DNA of 64,000 nt from Acanthopleura granulata (taxonomy: Eukaryota > Mollusca > Polyplacophora > Chitonida > Chitonidae), in assembly GCA_016165875.1 (NCBI GenBank), contig JABBOT010000003.1, positions 33,574,485 through 33,638,484 of the forward strand, in the 5' to 3' direction. Each line of letters opens with the position of its first letter. Positions within the stretch are counted from its first letter, which is position 1. The notes below the pieces were generated by a model. The model ran no database searches. It was not told the origin of the DNA and saw only the letters and a program-made list of their open reading frames with translations. Position numbers and translations under genes: made by a program. Positions 1 to 13,650 of this stretch are shown one piece after another.

Positions 1-540
1 TATGATATCTGGGCCGCACGCAGTATCGTGTGCCTTTTTAATGAAGCTTTAAGCGCCTCAATGGAAAAAGGTAGATTAAAATCTTCAAAATTATTAGAAG
101 AAAAAGGCAATTACACTTTCTTGTTTAGTTTTTTAATTGCTGAAACTCAGTAGTGCAATTCTCAGCGGAAGATTTTTGACATATTGTTTCAGCTAGTTTA
201 TTGGCTATATCAGATGGAGATGTTAATAAGGTATCACCCACAACGTCTTAAATGCTGAACTGTGGTTCTATTGATTTCGCTCTTAAGTTTCTGAACCATG
301 TTCCAGACCTTACGCGTGGGTGTTTTTGACGTAATGCCTGAAACAAAGTTCCACGAACAAGATCGTGTCTTGGACTTAATTAATTGACGAGCGTTAGGTC
401 TAAAAATACGATAGTGATTTAAACTATTATTATTAGGACGATGATTAAAATTTCTCTCGGCCTTTTTACGGTCCTTAACGCCCCTACGACAGTCATCATT
501 TGGATTTCGGATTTGTTGTCATCGATTTGGAAAAAAACTT
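1..540. other. No feature recognised
   Basis: Unique AT-rich DNA with no exon-like frame. It presumably belongs to an intron or the 3' part of gene A. Confidence 0.6.
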
Positions 541-3500
541 AATTAAAAATTCAACTAATTAATAAGACTTTGTTGAAAATCTGCTGAGTACAAATAGAAA
601 TAAACGTTTGATTTTTAAGATTTTTTGGCCTTCGATATATGCCTGGAAAACACACTTGCCCACTGTTTGGGAACACGATTTGCTGGCTCATTTTTCTGGG
701 TATAGTTCGAAAGTACTTTGCTTCAAAAACAAACCTTTATTTCTTAGACACACACGGATTGGCCATATGACAATAGTTTGCACACAGCCAGGTTAGATTT
801 CTGCTCTTTACACGAGACATTGTAAAGGTGATCCAAATGCAGAAAGGGTCCATGTTTTGGTTCAGATTTTCTAATTTTCAACGCTGTAAAAAAGAATGTT
901 GATATTGATTCTTATCGTTGAGGTCGGGAACATAATAACCATTACCCTGAAGTATACCGCTTCTGCAAGCTGAGCACACATAACGTCACCAGAGTTTGTT
1001 AAATAGGACAATGTTATACTTTAACATATAACTCCAGTATTTTTCATTTCTCTCAGACTAATGCATATTTTTGTATGTACCTAAATGCATAGCACTTCAT
1101 CGTTTACATGTATCTCCAACCGTAAGCCTAACTGCCATCAGCCTTACGGTTTCTTCATGATGTCTGTGTTTTGACGAAAAAAAAAATAAGTTGTTTTATT
1201 TCCACGTCAATCGTTACTGACATTTTGAGTTTGAGCTACCTACAATTCCAAATGCACTCTACTTGATTCATGATTTTCATATGCGATAGCCTCTCTATAA
1301 GTCTTATGTGTTATAGACATGTGGCAAATGTATAATGCACCTAACACTGTGCGTATACTACGGTGTCTTCTCAACAGCAGTTTCCATAACCATATCTATA
1401 AAAATAACTTTTGTAACTTACCATTCTTATATGCTTAGAATTCAACACCATCTTAAAGGCGTCGTAGATTGTATAGATGGAGAAAGGTATCAACAATTTA
1501 CGTATGTAATTGTGAGGAATCGTAACGGTGAAATGTTCTCGTTGTATATCTGATCTCATGAACATAAGCCATTTCTCTCATTGTTATAATTATTACTAAT
1601 GTCACAAAATTATCATTTGGTCTTCAAAATCTTTACCTGGTTTATCAGTTCCATGGGGTGATTGCAATGAGACATTGCGCATGGAGCGCTGAAATCGGTT
1701 TTAAAGATTCTGTCTGTCGAAGTGTTCAGCTTTCTGGGTTTGGCGCAGTTTCCGTAAATCTGAAGACGAGCCTTGTTTCATGGTTTTAGTGAGTTTGATT
1801 TAACTTAAAATGGCCAAAATCTCGCACAGTCTCTGTCGTCTTATTGACACAGCTACTTCCGAAAACATTCACACATTGTCTATTTAGCTATAGGGGACAA
1901 AGCGAGCTGACACAAATTTAACGGCCGCGACATCCAAGGTTTGTATACTTCTGTGGAACAGGAAGTATTAGGCTGCTCTTCATGATCCCTTTAATATATA
2001 ACCTGTTTATTGATGTTTTCACCGTGTACAGTAAGAACGATGTATCCGTTTTTTTATCTTACGCAATTTATGGATATTTGGTATAACGTAGTACATCAAC
2101 AAATTACAAGTATCCAAAAGAGTACTAATTGCGCTCTCCCATTAGCAGAACATATTTATTTACACATGAAAAAGAATACAAGCAGGAGACTTTGAAGAAT
2201 AACTTCATAAAGCTGTGTATACATGTAATATTAAACAGGACCGTTTAGTGCTTAGCCATAGTGTTTGGAATACGAACTGAATTTGACGCGTGTGGTTTTT
2301 TTATCAGATATTATGATGCTAATCTTATTAATGAAATACATGGTCTTGGGAAATTTGACTGTGAAAATTGTTTTTCAGGCGGACAGTCTGAATTATTATT
2401 TGGACAGTTGACTCATGCCAATTGCATCAATTGAATTCTTATAAAAGATAGCATCTTCATTATATCAAGCTTGGCACTCCGTCTATCGCTGCACGTCTTA
2501 GATTCCGTTTTCTGCCTTGATCAATCGACTGTGCGAATCCACTCCAGCCGGGACTCGAGTCGCAAGTCGTCATCCTTATTCAATTAGGTACTTGCCTGCT
2601 CGGGTTGGCAAAGAATTTATGCATGCGGTAAATTTCAAAGATGTCAGTAAAATAAATTGAAAGTTCTTAAACACATGGCGGGTGAACATTTCAGGTTGAC
2701 CGAGCCATGCATCTATTCTCCAGCACGGTATCGTAGCCTAAATAGAACATTTAACTGTAAGCAGAGCGGGTAATTAAGTCTTGACCGTCTCGCTCTGGTC
2801 CTATCTCTTCGACCACAGGCCGACTTGAATGATCAAGAGGTTTCATGCTATTCTGTCTCCATGACTGAACCCTTCAAGAAATATGTTGACAGCACGTCTT
2901 AATATGACAGCTGGCCAGCATCTGTCTGTTTATGCCGGTTTTATCCCCATCCTTATAAACGTGTGGAAAGTTCATAAGTTTCTAAGATTTTAACTGACAT
3001 CGGCTGTGTGCGTGGACATGTGTTGTTTTGCCTTTGCTGTCCATTAATTAGGGGATTGCTATATGATGGCATAATATATTTACATTAATATTCATCAGCT
3101 GTTGGATCCGGTGGATAGTATTTCTTTCTACTCGATCAAGGCAGAAAGGTTAGATATAGGACAAGTGTTTGACATGATGAAATGAAGATGAAAAGGCATT
3201 AAAATCCTTAAGTTTGAAAAAAAATAACCAATGAAGAAGGTTTCTTCCTGTCCTCATAATACAGGTCAATTTTACGTGTTCTGTGCTAAGCCTGTTTCTG
3301 CATAATAATATAAAGAACACCCTATCACAATATTGTCGTATTCCAATGAGAACTCCCACATTCTCGACTAGGACTCAAAAGTCGTCGTTTTAACTTCTCT
3401 TCAAATAGATTCACCCCAGAGCCATACGAGGGAGACTGCATAATTCCGCCTCACCTGATGGCAATGGACATGGGTGTATGTTCTAACATGTATAATGAAT

Positions 3501-3592
3501 CAACTGACATTACAAGAAAGACACATGGACATGGTGATGGCTGTTTTTAAGAATTAACAAAAAATATACATGTTTTAAGATGAAAAACTTAC

Positions 3593-3905
3593 ACGTGACA
3601 TTCAGTGAGAGGTTGGGTGATATACGTCTACTGCCTCCATTACCAGATCCCTGAGACTCACATTTGATGACGACATCATCTTTACATCGATTAACCCTCA
3701 TTGTATAACTCTGTCTGGTCAGGTACCCGTGATTGGACCCTCGCTTTGAGCTCACCTCTGGCACTTTTCCACCAGGAGAATGCTGTAGCAGCAGGATTGG
3801 ACTCGCCACTGGTACATGTGAATGTCACGGTGCTGTTTTCTGTGACGGTGGCTGTGTTTCCTGATTGTCCGGACTCTGCCCTGAGCCTAACGATGGCAAG
3901 TCCGA
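3593..3905 (-). pseudogene. Gene A, frameshifted Ig-domain exon
   Basis: An Ig exon with acceptor ATGTATGTAG and donor GTAAGT, both phase 1, but 313 bp long. One frame gives the strands up to TVTFTCTSGESNPAATAFSW (B-strand Cys and Trp). Another gives the rest, from VSSKRGSNHGYL through DDVVIKCESQG (F-strand Cys) to LSLNVT. The frame changes near 3745-3760. A strong cryptic donor (GAG followed by GTGAGC) sits at the same place, so mis-splicing there is possible, but no matching acceptor is evident. It is read as a one-base insertion or two-base loss. Confidence 0.7.
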
Positions 3906-4822
3906 CTACATACATAAAAAAAGAAGACACGCAAAGCGGTAAATGGAAAGACTACAGAACCTGGGGATTACAATCATCCGTTTTCCACACAAAGGTGTGA
4001 CCGCAGTAGGGATAATGACACAAGTATTTGAGACACTGACACTATACGATGTAATTGTGAGGCCATGGTTGTTATGGCCAACTGTTAGAAACGTGGAGGA
4101 ATACAAACGAAGCATGTATATTTCACTGTAAATCTGGCGGAATAAAATATAACATGTCCTTCAACGTGAGATTTTTCATTAACCATATTAAACATGTATC
4201 AGGTGTTAATACGTATATATAGGATGTAGGCAACAGATCATTTCTAGCACACTTCGAAATTTGAAGGATGTTTACAATCTATGACAATTAGATTTCTTAC
4301 CTGTTGGATGACATTATGTTTATTAATAATGCAACTATTTCCTGCACACAATATTTTTAACATTTTGTCTTCATTATTTCATACTACCAATGGGGTACAT
4401 ATGGTATTTTATCACGTTCGATGAACGTATGAATTAGGAAGATCAAGGTATCGTACTTATGAGACACTGTCCTCATTGTATACAGATAAATTTAAATGGT
4501 CTGTATACAGATTATGCGATGAGTAAGTAACTGGATAGTTTTGTTATTCTAATAGTATGATGTAAATCAAACTCTTTATTTATCAATTCCTTGTTTCTTA
4601 GACATGTATTTATTTAAAAGCACTGGCCATTAAGCATCAATGCCATTGACACAGAGTGTCTTGCTGCTAATACAAATCCAAAGTACGTATATACCAAATA
4701 CAAACACCTGTTTATACGATATTTAATTTTGTTGTTGTGAATACATACAGGGTTGGAGTATTTGTCGACATTTGTATATCTTACAAGACTTACACAAGTA
4801 CATAACTGGAGCACGGACTTAG

Positions 4823-5118
4823 ACGTGACACTGAATGTTTTGCTGTTTTTCTCCGTCCATGTTGTCAACGTCCCGTTCTGACTCCCCTTACACTCACACG
4901 TTTTCTGATTCAGGGACGGACTGACATTATACTGATACTTATCTGCTGACTTCCATCGTTACGAGGGACTGGGTTTGTATGACCACATCTCGATGACCAG
5001 GAGAATGCTGGTCGGGGATTCCCCTTTCCCACCTGACAGGTCAAGGTCAGCATCTGTCCAGACTCCACGACTGTGTTGTTAATGTAACCTGACAGGAGCA
5101 CGCCACTCTGTGGAGGGT
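4823..5118 (-). pseudogene. Gene A, broken Ig-domain exon with mutated splice donor
   Basis: The acceptor (GTCACACAG) is good. The first part reads DPPQSGVLLSG through TLTCQVGKGNPRPAFSWSS, giving B-strand Cys and C-strand Trp, and ends at an in-frame stop after SIMSVRP. In another frame the domain continues NQKTCECKGSQNGT to KTFSVT. The exon is 296 bp, not a multiple of three, with the switch near 4915. Where a donor is expected after TGTCACGT the sequence is CTAAGT instead of GTAAGT; the neighbouring exon at 3593-3905 has TGTCACGT followed by GTAAGT. Two independent lesions argue for real decay. The block holding it is absent from the gene B copy. Confidence 0.7.
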
Positions 5119-5749
5119 CTGTGTGACAACGTTTACTCATATGTATTGTACATACATTCATGTCTTTTTGGCAAGCATTTAATACATGTAGTCATGAATA
5201 CAATAATATTATAATAATAACTTATACTGTACAATCAACTGCTGATTTTGTTATTTTTACTTATACCTATAATTTACTGTCCAGCAGAGAATAAATTCTA
5301 GAAAATTCTCTCAGTTCACAATAGGTGCTATAGTTTGCGCGTGTTTCTTGCTGCGTGTTGCATGTTTCCAAAAGGTTGTATATTTCAGGAAAATCTGAAA
5401 AAATTAGGGATTGATTCTTGTCTAATATTGCTTTGTACACAACAGTAATGATACGATTTTCCGTCAATTCCCGCGCGTAACACGTGTCGACGGAACATAG
5501 ATCTCAGCAACTTGACCCGAACTAAATGTGTATGATTGTGTTCACATCTCGTAAACTGGACAGCACAAGATCGCGTTGTCGATGTCAATGTCGATGTGTA
5601 GTTCTACCGCAAATCTCTATGATCGTACACATGGATATTACGATCATTAGCTAACAATAACATAAGGTGTTACATGTAAGGGTCATTACATATAGGAAGG
5701 TATGCAGGGATACAACAGGATGTTTAGGAGAGTTATGAACATAAATTTG

Positions 5750-6001
5750 TTTTATTTATTTATTTGATTGGTGTTTTACGCCGTAGTGAGGAATATTTCA
5801 CTTATGCCACGGCGCCCAGCGTTATGGTGGGTGGAAAGAGGGCAGAGCCAGGGGAAAACCCGGGCAGACCTTTCCACGTACGGCCGAGGGGCAAGCCAGC
5901 ATGAGCTGAACTTGAACTCACAGCGAACGCATTGGTGGGAGACATCTGGGTCATTATGATGCGCCAACGCGCTAAAAAACTGAGCCACGGAGGTCCCCAT
6001 A
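5750..6001 (-). repeat. tRNA-derived SINE, near full length
   Basis: Read on the minus strand, the element starts with a tRNA-like head (box A TGGCTCAGTTTT and box B GAGTTCAAGTTC). It continues through a GC-rich body with a conserved segment that reads TACGGCCG and TTATGGTGGG on the plus strand. It ends in TTTATTTATTTATTTGATTGG as read on the plus strand. The best match in the window is 56999-57243. It lies in the block unique to the left duplication copy. Confidence 0.75.
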
Positions 6002-6866
6002 AAAATAAAGTGTGAACAAGTAGCACAGAGAAAGCCTATTATCGCGCTCACTCCATTCGCTGATCGTTACAATAGTCTACCACGCTTGCTTGCATGGCCA
6101 GGATTTTTTGGCTCTCCTAATTACATGATATGCTGCGTAACCTTGCCTTTTAACGTCTCAATAGAAAATGTCTGGCATATATTATCTTATAGATATAGTT
6201 GCCTTCCTGTTCACCGGATTAGAATTATGAATACATTTCCTCGGGAAGACAACTGACTGTTTATGGCCAGCTTTCGTGGATATGTCCACACAGTCTAAAC
6301 CGAAGATTATTCATATATACGAAGGCGAACAGCTTTGTGTGTGAAGGAGACTGGAGTGCCGGGGAAATTCTCCGGCAAGTTACTGACGAACTTTCCCACT
6401 TGTGAATAACAAATACACACACCCCCTTGAGAACACAAGTGGTCGTCCACGAACGGGGAAAATGTGCAAACGGCTAAACGACTGTCGCCGATTGTCTATT
6501 GTCATTAAGTCCCCACAAAAAGTGATAACGGGAGAATCTACTAGTTCTCTGTGCAAGAGTGGGGGCTTGAACCCGCATCTCGTATGCCCTTTAATAACAA
6601 CACGAAAGTAGAGGACTTGTTTGTAGGCGATATTCTGACACTAGTCATAAACAAAAATGATAAAATGCGATATTCATAACAAACGATGCCTGGCAGTTTG
6701 TACATTTTTGCCCGTATTACGACTGAAGAATATATATTTGAGCAAAATATGGTGTCCAGCTTGAATGATGGAACTCCGGAAATATGTGTATCAAGAGGAC
6801 AGCCGGTTGAAGAGCAATAAATGTAATCTAAATCCGGTGGATATTTAAGACAAGATCTATACTTAC

Positions 6867-7181
6867 AGTGTACATTGAGTGTGTAGACTTGTGAGCGTAC
6901 AGGAGGATCCGTCACACTGTTGGAGGCGTTACAGTACAGCTCAGCTCCGTCCTCCTCGGCACTAGCTGTAAACGTCAGTGTGCGATTTGTGGTCTGTACC
7001 AAGCTGGAGTCCTGGTTACAATTAGCCGGTGGGTCAAGCTCCCAGACATTACCGGAACTCCATATGTATCCCCTTATACAGGCCTGGGGCTTACTGGCCG
7101 ACGTCACACAGGTAAAGGTGCTGCAGTTATTAGCTAACACTGAATCTGGCGATTTCGTCAGACTTACCCGGGTGATCATAA
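6867..7181 (-). CDS. Gene A, intact Ig-domain exon (paralog of 61947-62261)
   Basis: A 105-codon Ig exon with the same 315-bp length, phases and splice contexts as the gene B exon at 61947-62261. By eye about four fifths of residues match. The core (CVTSASKPQACIRGY, the TTNRTLTF strand and EEDGAELYCNASN) is almost unchanged, while differences cluster at both ends of the domain. Unlike the B copy it keeps the core Trp (YIWSSG). It has a free-looking extra Cys (NNCST) replaced by Pro in B. It is open and correctly bordered, but its neighbouring exons are broken, so it may belong to a pseudogene. Confidence 0.75.
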
Positions 7182-10020
7182 CTGTACAAAGAATGCACAA
7201 ACTATGTTACCCTGTTTCCATTTCTGTCATTTTGAGTTATTCTTGTGCAGAACATAAAAAAATTACCGTGAAACAGTTGTGTTTCATAATTAAGCATTTT
7301 ATAAAAACATTTTGATCGCGCTTGAAAATAGGTCCCCACCCCAACCCCCCCCCCCAAAAAAAAACCGATAGAGAAGACTCCTGTTTCTAACACTACTAGT
7401 ACTTCAAGGGATGTCTCCGGGTGTATATTGCAGGTGCAACAAGAGAGCGCGAGAGTGAACTGTTTAGGATGAAGAATATGTGGCGTATATTTCCCTATTG
7501 ATCTGAAAATATGACACTCACCCCTCCCCCCCCCCATGAAAGCGGAAGCATTGCATGCCTAAATACCATAGCAGATGACAGTCCTCTCATGTTACACTAT
7601 GAGTATGCTAAAGTCATTCTTACATTAACTTCTTAATTACGTCAGTGCTATTACGGAAATAGACGTAAGGATGTATAGCCAGCATAGTAATTGCTTATGA
7701 AAGCTCAAGGCTGAATGTGCGAGGATTGGTTCCATTTCAGCTGTACGACGTGCTTAATTTTCAACGAAAGAGGGTGGATATGTCCAGATAGAAAAGAAGA
7801 GATCACATTTTCAAAATTTAAAAAAACAAAGGAACGCACACCAATAGCATACAAGCAACATAAAAATGTAAGCAAGTAGCTTCATTTTCTGAAGGCAATT
7901 TCCACCACTGCCAAAGTATTACAGTTGTGAGCAAAACAATGTGGTAAAAGATTTTTCTGCGCTTCGTGAAATAACATTTCGGTTCCAAAAGTTATGTATA
8001 GTGCAAAATATCCAAATGTTAACTAAAAATGCTTTGTAGATATGCGGTTTAAATTGTAACCTACCATCCGCCTTTGGAATGTGGTCTTGGGCTTTAGCTG
8101 GTGCGTGGAGGGTCTGTATGTGCTCTTCTCCGGGATACATAAAGCATATGTCTATATATCCATCTCACACCTAATAAACCACAACAACGACAAATGCGCG
8201 ATCGTGACATGTTTATACCTATTTATTTATTGCATACAAACTAAGCTGACGCCAAATTTCACAATGTCCTAGCGTACCGTGCAGGTTAGCTTCATTCACC
8301 TCTGGTATGATTCAGGATGATCCTGCAGTTCCATCCAAACTGCGATCATAAAATCTAAAAAAAAAACCCTTACCAGTACATCGTTAGATCAGTTGAGCGA
8401 CAATAGGGCGACTGACACTCCTGAAGCTGTGGTCATTTTCAGGACATGCGCAGATCTCACGGAAATAACCTAGTTCTTGGAAAGGTCCATGACTTGCTCG
8501 GTGTTATTATATAAATGCCATTGTTAAGTAACGCCATAACCAAGAAATTACCACTTATCCGAAGGCGGGGTCGAGAGAGGTAAAATGCTTGCCAAGGAGG
8601 AAGTGGTAAATTTGGGGTTGGGACAGATGCAGTTTTATCATCGGTGGCCGCCTTTGTAATGTCAAAATAAAGACCTCAGCCATCCTCCATGTAAGTAGTA
8701 CTAAATAAAGGAATAAAGAACGCTAAAATACTAATAATAATGCTGATTAAAAAGTATATGTTTATTACCAACCCTTGAAAATTAATCCTATGTTAGAACT
8801 TGCGCGGTGTGAATGATTCGGTAAAGTTGGATGGAAAAGTAACCTTATAATGCATAACAATGTAAGACTGTCGTGCCTGCAGGGTAATCCTAAGTGTAAG
8901 GGGAATATTTATCATTTCGGCACGGAAGAAGTTCTGGCTCATCTTTAGAGGAGATTTGTATCTGGCTCCACTGCCAGAGAAAAGGTCCTCAGAGTATAAG
9001 CTAATATATGCTTATAGATATTATGGAAGTTTTGGATGAAGAGAAGAGTGCAATAATAACGGGATGTAAACAAGTAAAATCAGCATAACTGACCACTTGT
9101 TTGATGCACAACAAACAGGTGTAAGTGCCTTTCCCGCAACATCTATGTACAACAATGTCGATGAATTCATCACGTATTTACTCGGACAGGGAGGGCTATA
9201 TATTTAGAGGTAAAATTTAGGACTCTTACCACTTCAATAAGCTTAGATCAACCCTTAGGAAGAGTTCTGATCGTTAGGCTCTAACCATAAATTATTTTAC
9301 ACAATAAGCAATTATGTGTTAAGTGTTATTCCATTCGTTGAGAAAAACTAACCCTTCACTCTGCATATTATGCAGGACTGCAGATTCGTTATTAAAACGA
9401 CTTAAGACAAGTGGATGAAGATAACCTTCCAATTTGCAAGCATCCTTCGTGGGTGTGTGTCTTCCTCAGCTTAACTTATGTTACCAATCCTTTCAATCTT
9501 AGTCAAAGACGGCCTTCGTTGTGTAATTTAAATTTCATTTTAGCAGATGATATAAACGTGACATTATTTCAGCACTGTTTCAAGATATTGTATATATACT
9601 GGGCAGCACATTAAGGTCAAAAGAAATAATGACGTTGAAAGCAATTTATTAGATCTCTAGGCTACCCAAATTAATTACTGTCTTGTCGTCATATTGAATA
9701 AACAATATCAGATACCTGTATTCCTAAGTGCATTTATAATCCGCAGCTTGTGGGTTAGAGTCATTTTTAGAACGATTTGGGAAACGTGGTAATGAAACGA
9801 GAGTGTCATCAATTCCTTTTCCAGGATTCGACATATAATGCGGAACACGTGATATAAAGTTAAATTTGACGTAATACATAAGTGCTGAATGACAAAATTT
9901 TCTTAGAATTTTATAAACCGTTACATCGCTAAAACTGAACATATTAAGAAAACGTTAACATGATATATGCTTCCCGTCCTCCAACACATCCAATATATTG
10001 CATTTAACAAGAAGATATAG

Positions 10021-12167
10021 ATAAATTTAACTTTCATGACAATGCAGGTGACCTGACAACGTTCATATACCAGTTGTCAACCATCAAGTCAGTAACTGCA
10101 AGACTAATGTCAAAATGTTACAAAATGTCGTTAATTTTCCGAATGTATTTCATGAAAGTGCCTCGTCCCACAGTGCTTGAAGAAGAAAACCTATCACGTT
10201 GAGGTCCAGGTGTAGCGTCATTGCCTGGTGTTCTTTTCTCTGAATTCAGTGTTCAACTTTTTGAAGATCCCTTTAGTGAAAACTTTAAGTGGCAGCAGTA
10301 CCTCCTCTTTCCAAGTAGAGTCCATTCAGTATAAAAGGAGGGAACAAACAAATTTTAATGGGTTTCAGTCATTTCTATATTTATATATCGCTCACTTAAT
10401 TCAGTTTTAACAGAAGCGATTAAATAGCTAATTTCCAAAAGGGAAGGGTCCCCTGTGTAGCATATAGGTAGAGCACAATACTAATGTCAGCATAAGTTGT
10501 AGCTTTTACGCCAAAATATATATGCATCCATCATATCAAAGACATTCAACAAAACCTGTGTTGTTGTTTGTTGTTTATAGGTTTATAGTACCCGTATAGG
10601 CATAACCAAAGCTATGTTTTTCTCTGGTGCTTTCTCTGATCACTTCTCTTGATATCAGAGGTTGATCTTACATAATGTTCAACAAATCATTTACACTATT
10701 CCTGGTGTATACATGTATCTCCATCCTTAGCATGTGGTCATTTAAGGATTAACTGTAATAATTTTCTTTTTACGTTCACACCGCTGTGCATACTGTGTGA
10801 ATCCGCGTATAGTAGCGGTTCATACAAAAATTGCATAGCGAATGGCGCCGTGGGTAAACATGGGTAATACACGGCTGGCTGTCATGGCAAACCTGACGCG
10901 CCATCATACGTGACCCCAGTGGTAAACTCGGACCTCCGAAGACGGTCCCAGATGGTTTATCAAAGGCAGATATAAACCCGAAAAAGGCAGCAGATCCTTA
11001 CCTCAGAAGTTACTCAATCTCCTCCATCCCCTCTGAATAAAACATAGACAGGGACCAAGCAAGCCCTAAAAAAGCACACTTGCATCCCTTGGGTAAAACA
11101 CAAACAGATCTCCCTGAACTCCCCGTGGTACCGGCGCAGGCTAGTTAACATTAACCTATCAGTGCCATGTGGCACCCTACTATACCTATGTAGACCCCCC
11201 GCCACACGAGAATTGGAAATAAATCCAGAGGCGGAAAGCCACTAGAAATGAGCCGATTAACAATTGAAAATGGACGCAGGAAAAGTGCAGATGGAGGTGG
11301 AAGTCAAGGGGAACTAACTACACAGGAAACTGCATACTTGTGAGGTACAGAATGTAGACTAGGCTTGGGCTCTGGGATGGCTGGGCGACGGAAACGTTGA
11401 TTTGTTAAGCGATAGATGAGAGGATGAGCACTCCCTGTTAAAACTTCTGACAGAACTTTCGTTTCTGTGACCCCTCATATCCATTATCAGAATCGGCGTC
11501 ACCATATGACTCAAATAGCAACCACACGGATAGAGTTTGCCGTATAAAAAGCAGGCCTATTGCACCGCGAATTTCGAGAGATGTTCGGCATGAATCGCGA
11601 AATTGATACTCCTTTACAGATTTGGCAGTATACCATATGGACGCTGTTTTAGGAGAACCTACCGCTGCTTTGGATCATTGATTAAAATACAGATAACGCA
11701 AGCGTGAAACAATTTTGAAATGGTAATTTATGGAAGTGTTTATTATCAGAATCAAAGGCCTCTTTCTTCTTACCCGATAATGAAACTGATATTTCTTGGG
11801 GGGGGGGGATTTTTTGGCCACATGTATCACTTGTGATTTTATGCATCACATACTGGCAATCTGAAGAAAACACAAAAACGTAAAATTATCCTCAAAGCGT
11901 AGGAAGCTAAGTAATCCCAATTTCTGCGCCCCTAATTTGAACGCATGACAGCAATGTGAAACCCAAAGTGTTTCGTGTGAACAGTTTAAATATGTTAGAA
12001 TATAATAAACAGCTCATCTTGCAGTGTTTCCCTGTTTGATTTATGTATTTGGCAGATGTTGACCTGTTTCGTACACATGCCGTTTCATGATTTTTCTCAT
12101 AGAAACTGGATTTCTGTCCAGCTTTGACTAATAAGCAGAACTACATGACTAATAAATAAAACCGAAA
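10021..12167. other. No feature recognised
   Basis: AT-rich non-coding DNA beyond the segmental duplication. Short ORFs at 10228-10410, 11014-11205 and 11682-11873 have no domain or splice support. A G tract lies at 11800-11809. It is probably gene A intron. Confidence 0.6.
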
Positions 12168-12297
12168 TGAAACCGGGCTGAACCAGGGGGAAAACCATGA
12201 CCATCCGCAGATTGCTGGCACTTACCACTTATGGTCGGAGAGGAAGCCGGCATGACCTGGAATTGAACTCACAGCGACCGCATTGGTGGAAGGCTTG
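12168..12297 (-). repeat. SINE fragment
   Basis: The central and tRNA-like part of the same SINE family, recognised by CCATCCGCAGATTGCTGGC, GGAGAGGAAGCC and AACTCACAGCGACCGCATTGG. Both ends are missing. Confidence 0.65.
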
Positions 12298-12699
12298 TGA
12301 TCGGTCATATGACTTCATATGTTCATTTCTTCAACAAATCATCTGATAGTTCCAGTAAGGAAAGAGTTGTTGGTTACATAAACTGAAAACTTCAACCGCA
12401 CATGGAAGCGAGGCAGTACAATACACCTTTCTCAACACCAGGTGACTTAAAATACCAATATCAACGTTTCATCAGAATAAAACTTCCGAACAATTAATTA
12501 TTTAAATAGAATGATATTTACAAGCAAAACGTTAGGAGAGAGAGATTTAAAGGCACGTAACAACTAAGCCTCAGGAAAGGGACACCCAACGTTAGGTGAT
12601 CCATGTTCATATTGGTAAATTTAGGCTTCAGGCGATAATGGTTAACATAGATGCATGAGAGAGACCGGAGTCCCAGGTCCAGTGAATATGTGTACTTAC

Positions 12700-13045
12700 C
12701 TTTAACATTCAGGGTAACGCTGACGGCCGGTCCTTTATACTGGCATATCCATTTGACCCTGTCCGTGTCTTCTGTGACATTCTCAATGGTCAGTGTGTAA
12801 ACCTCTTCACCGTTAACGTGTTGACATCCCCTGATAACCCGGCAGGTACTAACGGTGATACTGGTATTGACGGTGAACACTCCCGTGAGGAGTATATATA
12901 CGGGGTTCTTCCAAATCAACAGCACGAAACCAGTATAGATGAGATCTGTCACCTGTGCTTCTGATTACCTTACACTCTAAGGCAAATGGACGACCGGCCA
13001 CGACGTCACCTGGTGCTGTGATTGACTGACTGTTCACATCTGGTA
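12700..13045 (-). pseudogene. Gene A, frameshifted Ig-domain exon
   Basis: Acceptor (CCTTTCAG) and donor (GTAAGT) are intact and phase 1, but the exon is 346 bp, one base over a multiple of three. The first half reads VPDVNSQSITAPG through the B-strand Cys (LECKVI) and C-strand Trp (LYWFRA). The second half, in another frame, reads FTVNTSITVSTCRV through RVKWICQYKG with the F-strand Cys. The switch lies at a TATATA tract near 12892-12900, so loss of one TA unit by slippage is the simplest cause. It would be upstream of 6867-7181 in transcription order. Confidence 0.7.
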
Positions 13046-13650
13046 CTGAAAGGATACAGAGGAGCAAGTGAGGATATGAAAGATCACATTAGATCTGCCA
13101 TCGTGGAATCACTTCTAGACAATCAAATCATAATTTCTGGCATTCATTAAACATATATACTAATACACCGCGCCCAGGATGTACAAGCTGTTTTTACATC
13201 GGCGTGGCATGTTGGCCAAAATACACTGTAAGAAATATTGATATTTCTTAGCCGCAATAAGTAACGTTGTTCATTGGTAAATGAATAGGAAAAAACAAAA
13301 TGGTGACTGCCATCCTCCCTTTCGTGACGTCACATCCATATTTATAAATGGCCTGTTTATATTCCGCGAACCACTGTTTCTTTTTAACGAATAAGAGGCC
13401 ATTTTCATTGAAATAATGCTGTCTATTCCCTGAACATTAGTTGGTGCCTGTGTTGGGCATTACCTGTGGTCCTAACTTCAAAATCTTTTCCTGCGCTGAA
13501 ATTGTGAGTTATTTTAAAAATTTTTGTTTTAATAGTTAGAATTATGATAGTCTTTCATAGCACAGTTAGTAACATTTACAGTTCAAATGTAACTTCAGAA
13601 ATAATGCTACAAGTGATGACTAAGTTTGGATTCAAGAAACCAGAGTCCTT

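Larger units (their letters stand above)
541..10020. repeat. Left copy of a segmental duplication (gene A side)
   Basis: This stretch is collinear with 59145-63960 at the nucleotide level. Matching blocks: 541-870 with 59145-59460, 1290-2460 with 59860-60990, 3270-3430 with 61045-61205, 6170-7440 with 61220-62470, and 8490-10020 with 62555-63960. The left copy has additional blocks at about 2460-3240, 3430-6170 (two broken Ig exons and a SINE) and 7450-8460. Apart from the Ig exons noted, I see no coding sequence in 541-3590 or 7182-10020; short ORFs there are not conserved in the other copy. Confidence 0.8.

Noticed and set aside
6555..6600. tRNA-like box B (GGGTTCAAGCCC on the minus strand), also at 61640-61680
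   Set aside because: No box A or cloverleaf was found around either copy; the two copies are explained by the segmental duplication.
6920..7315. 131-codon plus-strand ORF opposite the Ig exon (also 61955-62449)
   Set aside because: It is a mirror of the conserved minus-strand Ig exon; similarity between copies follows from the exon.
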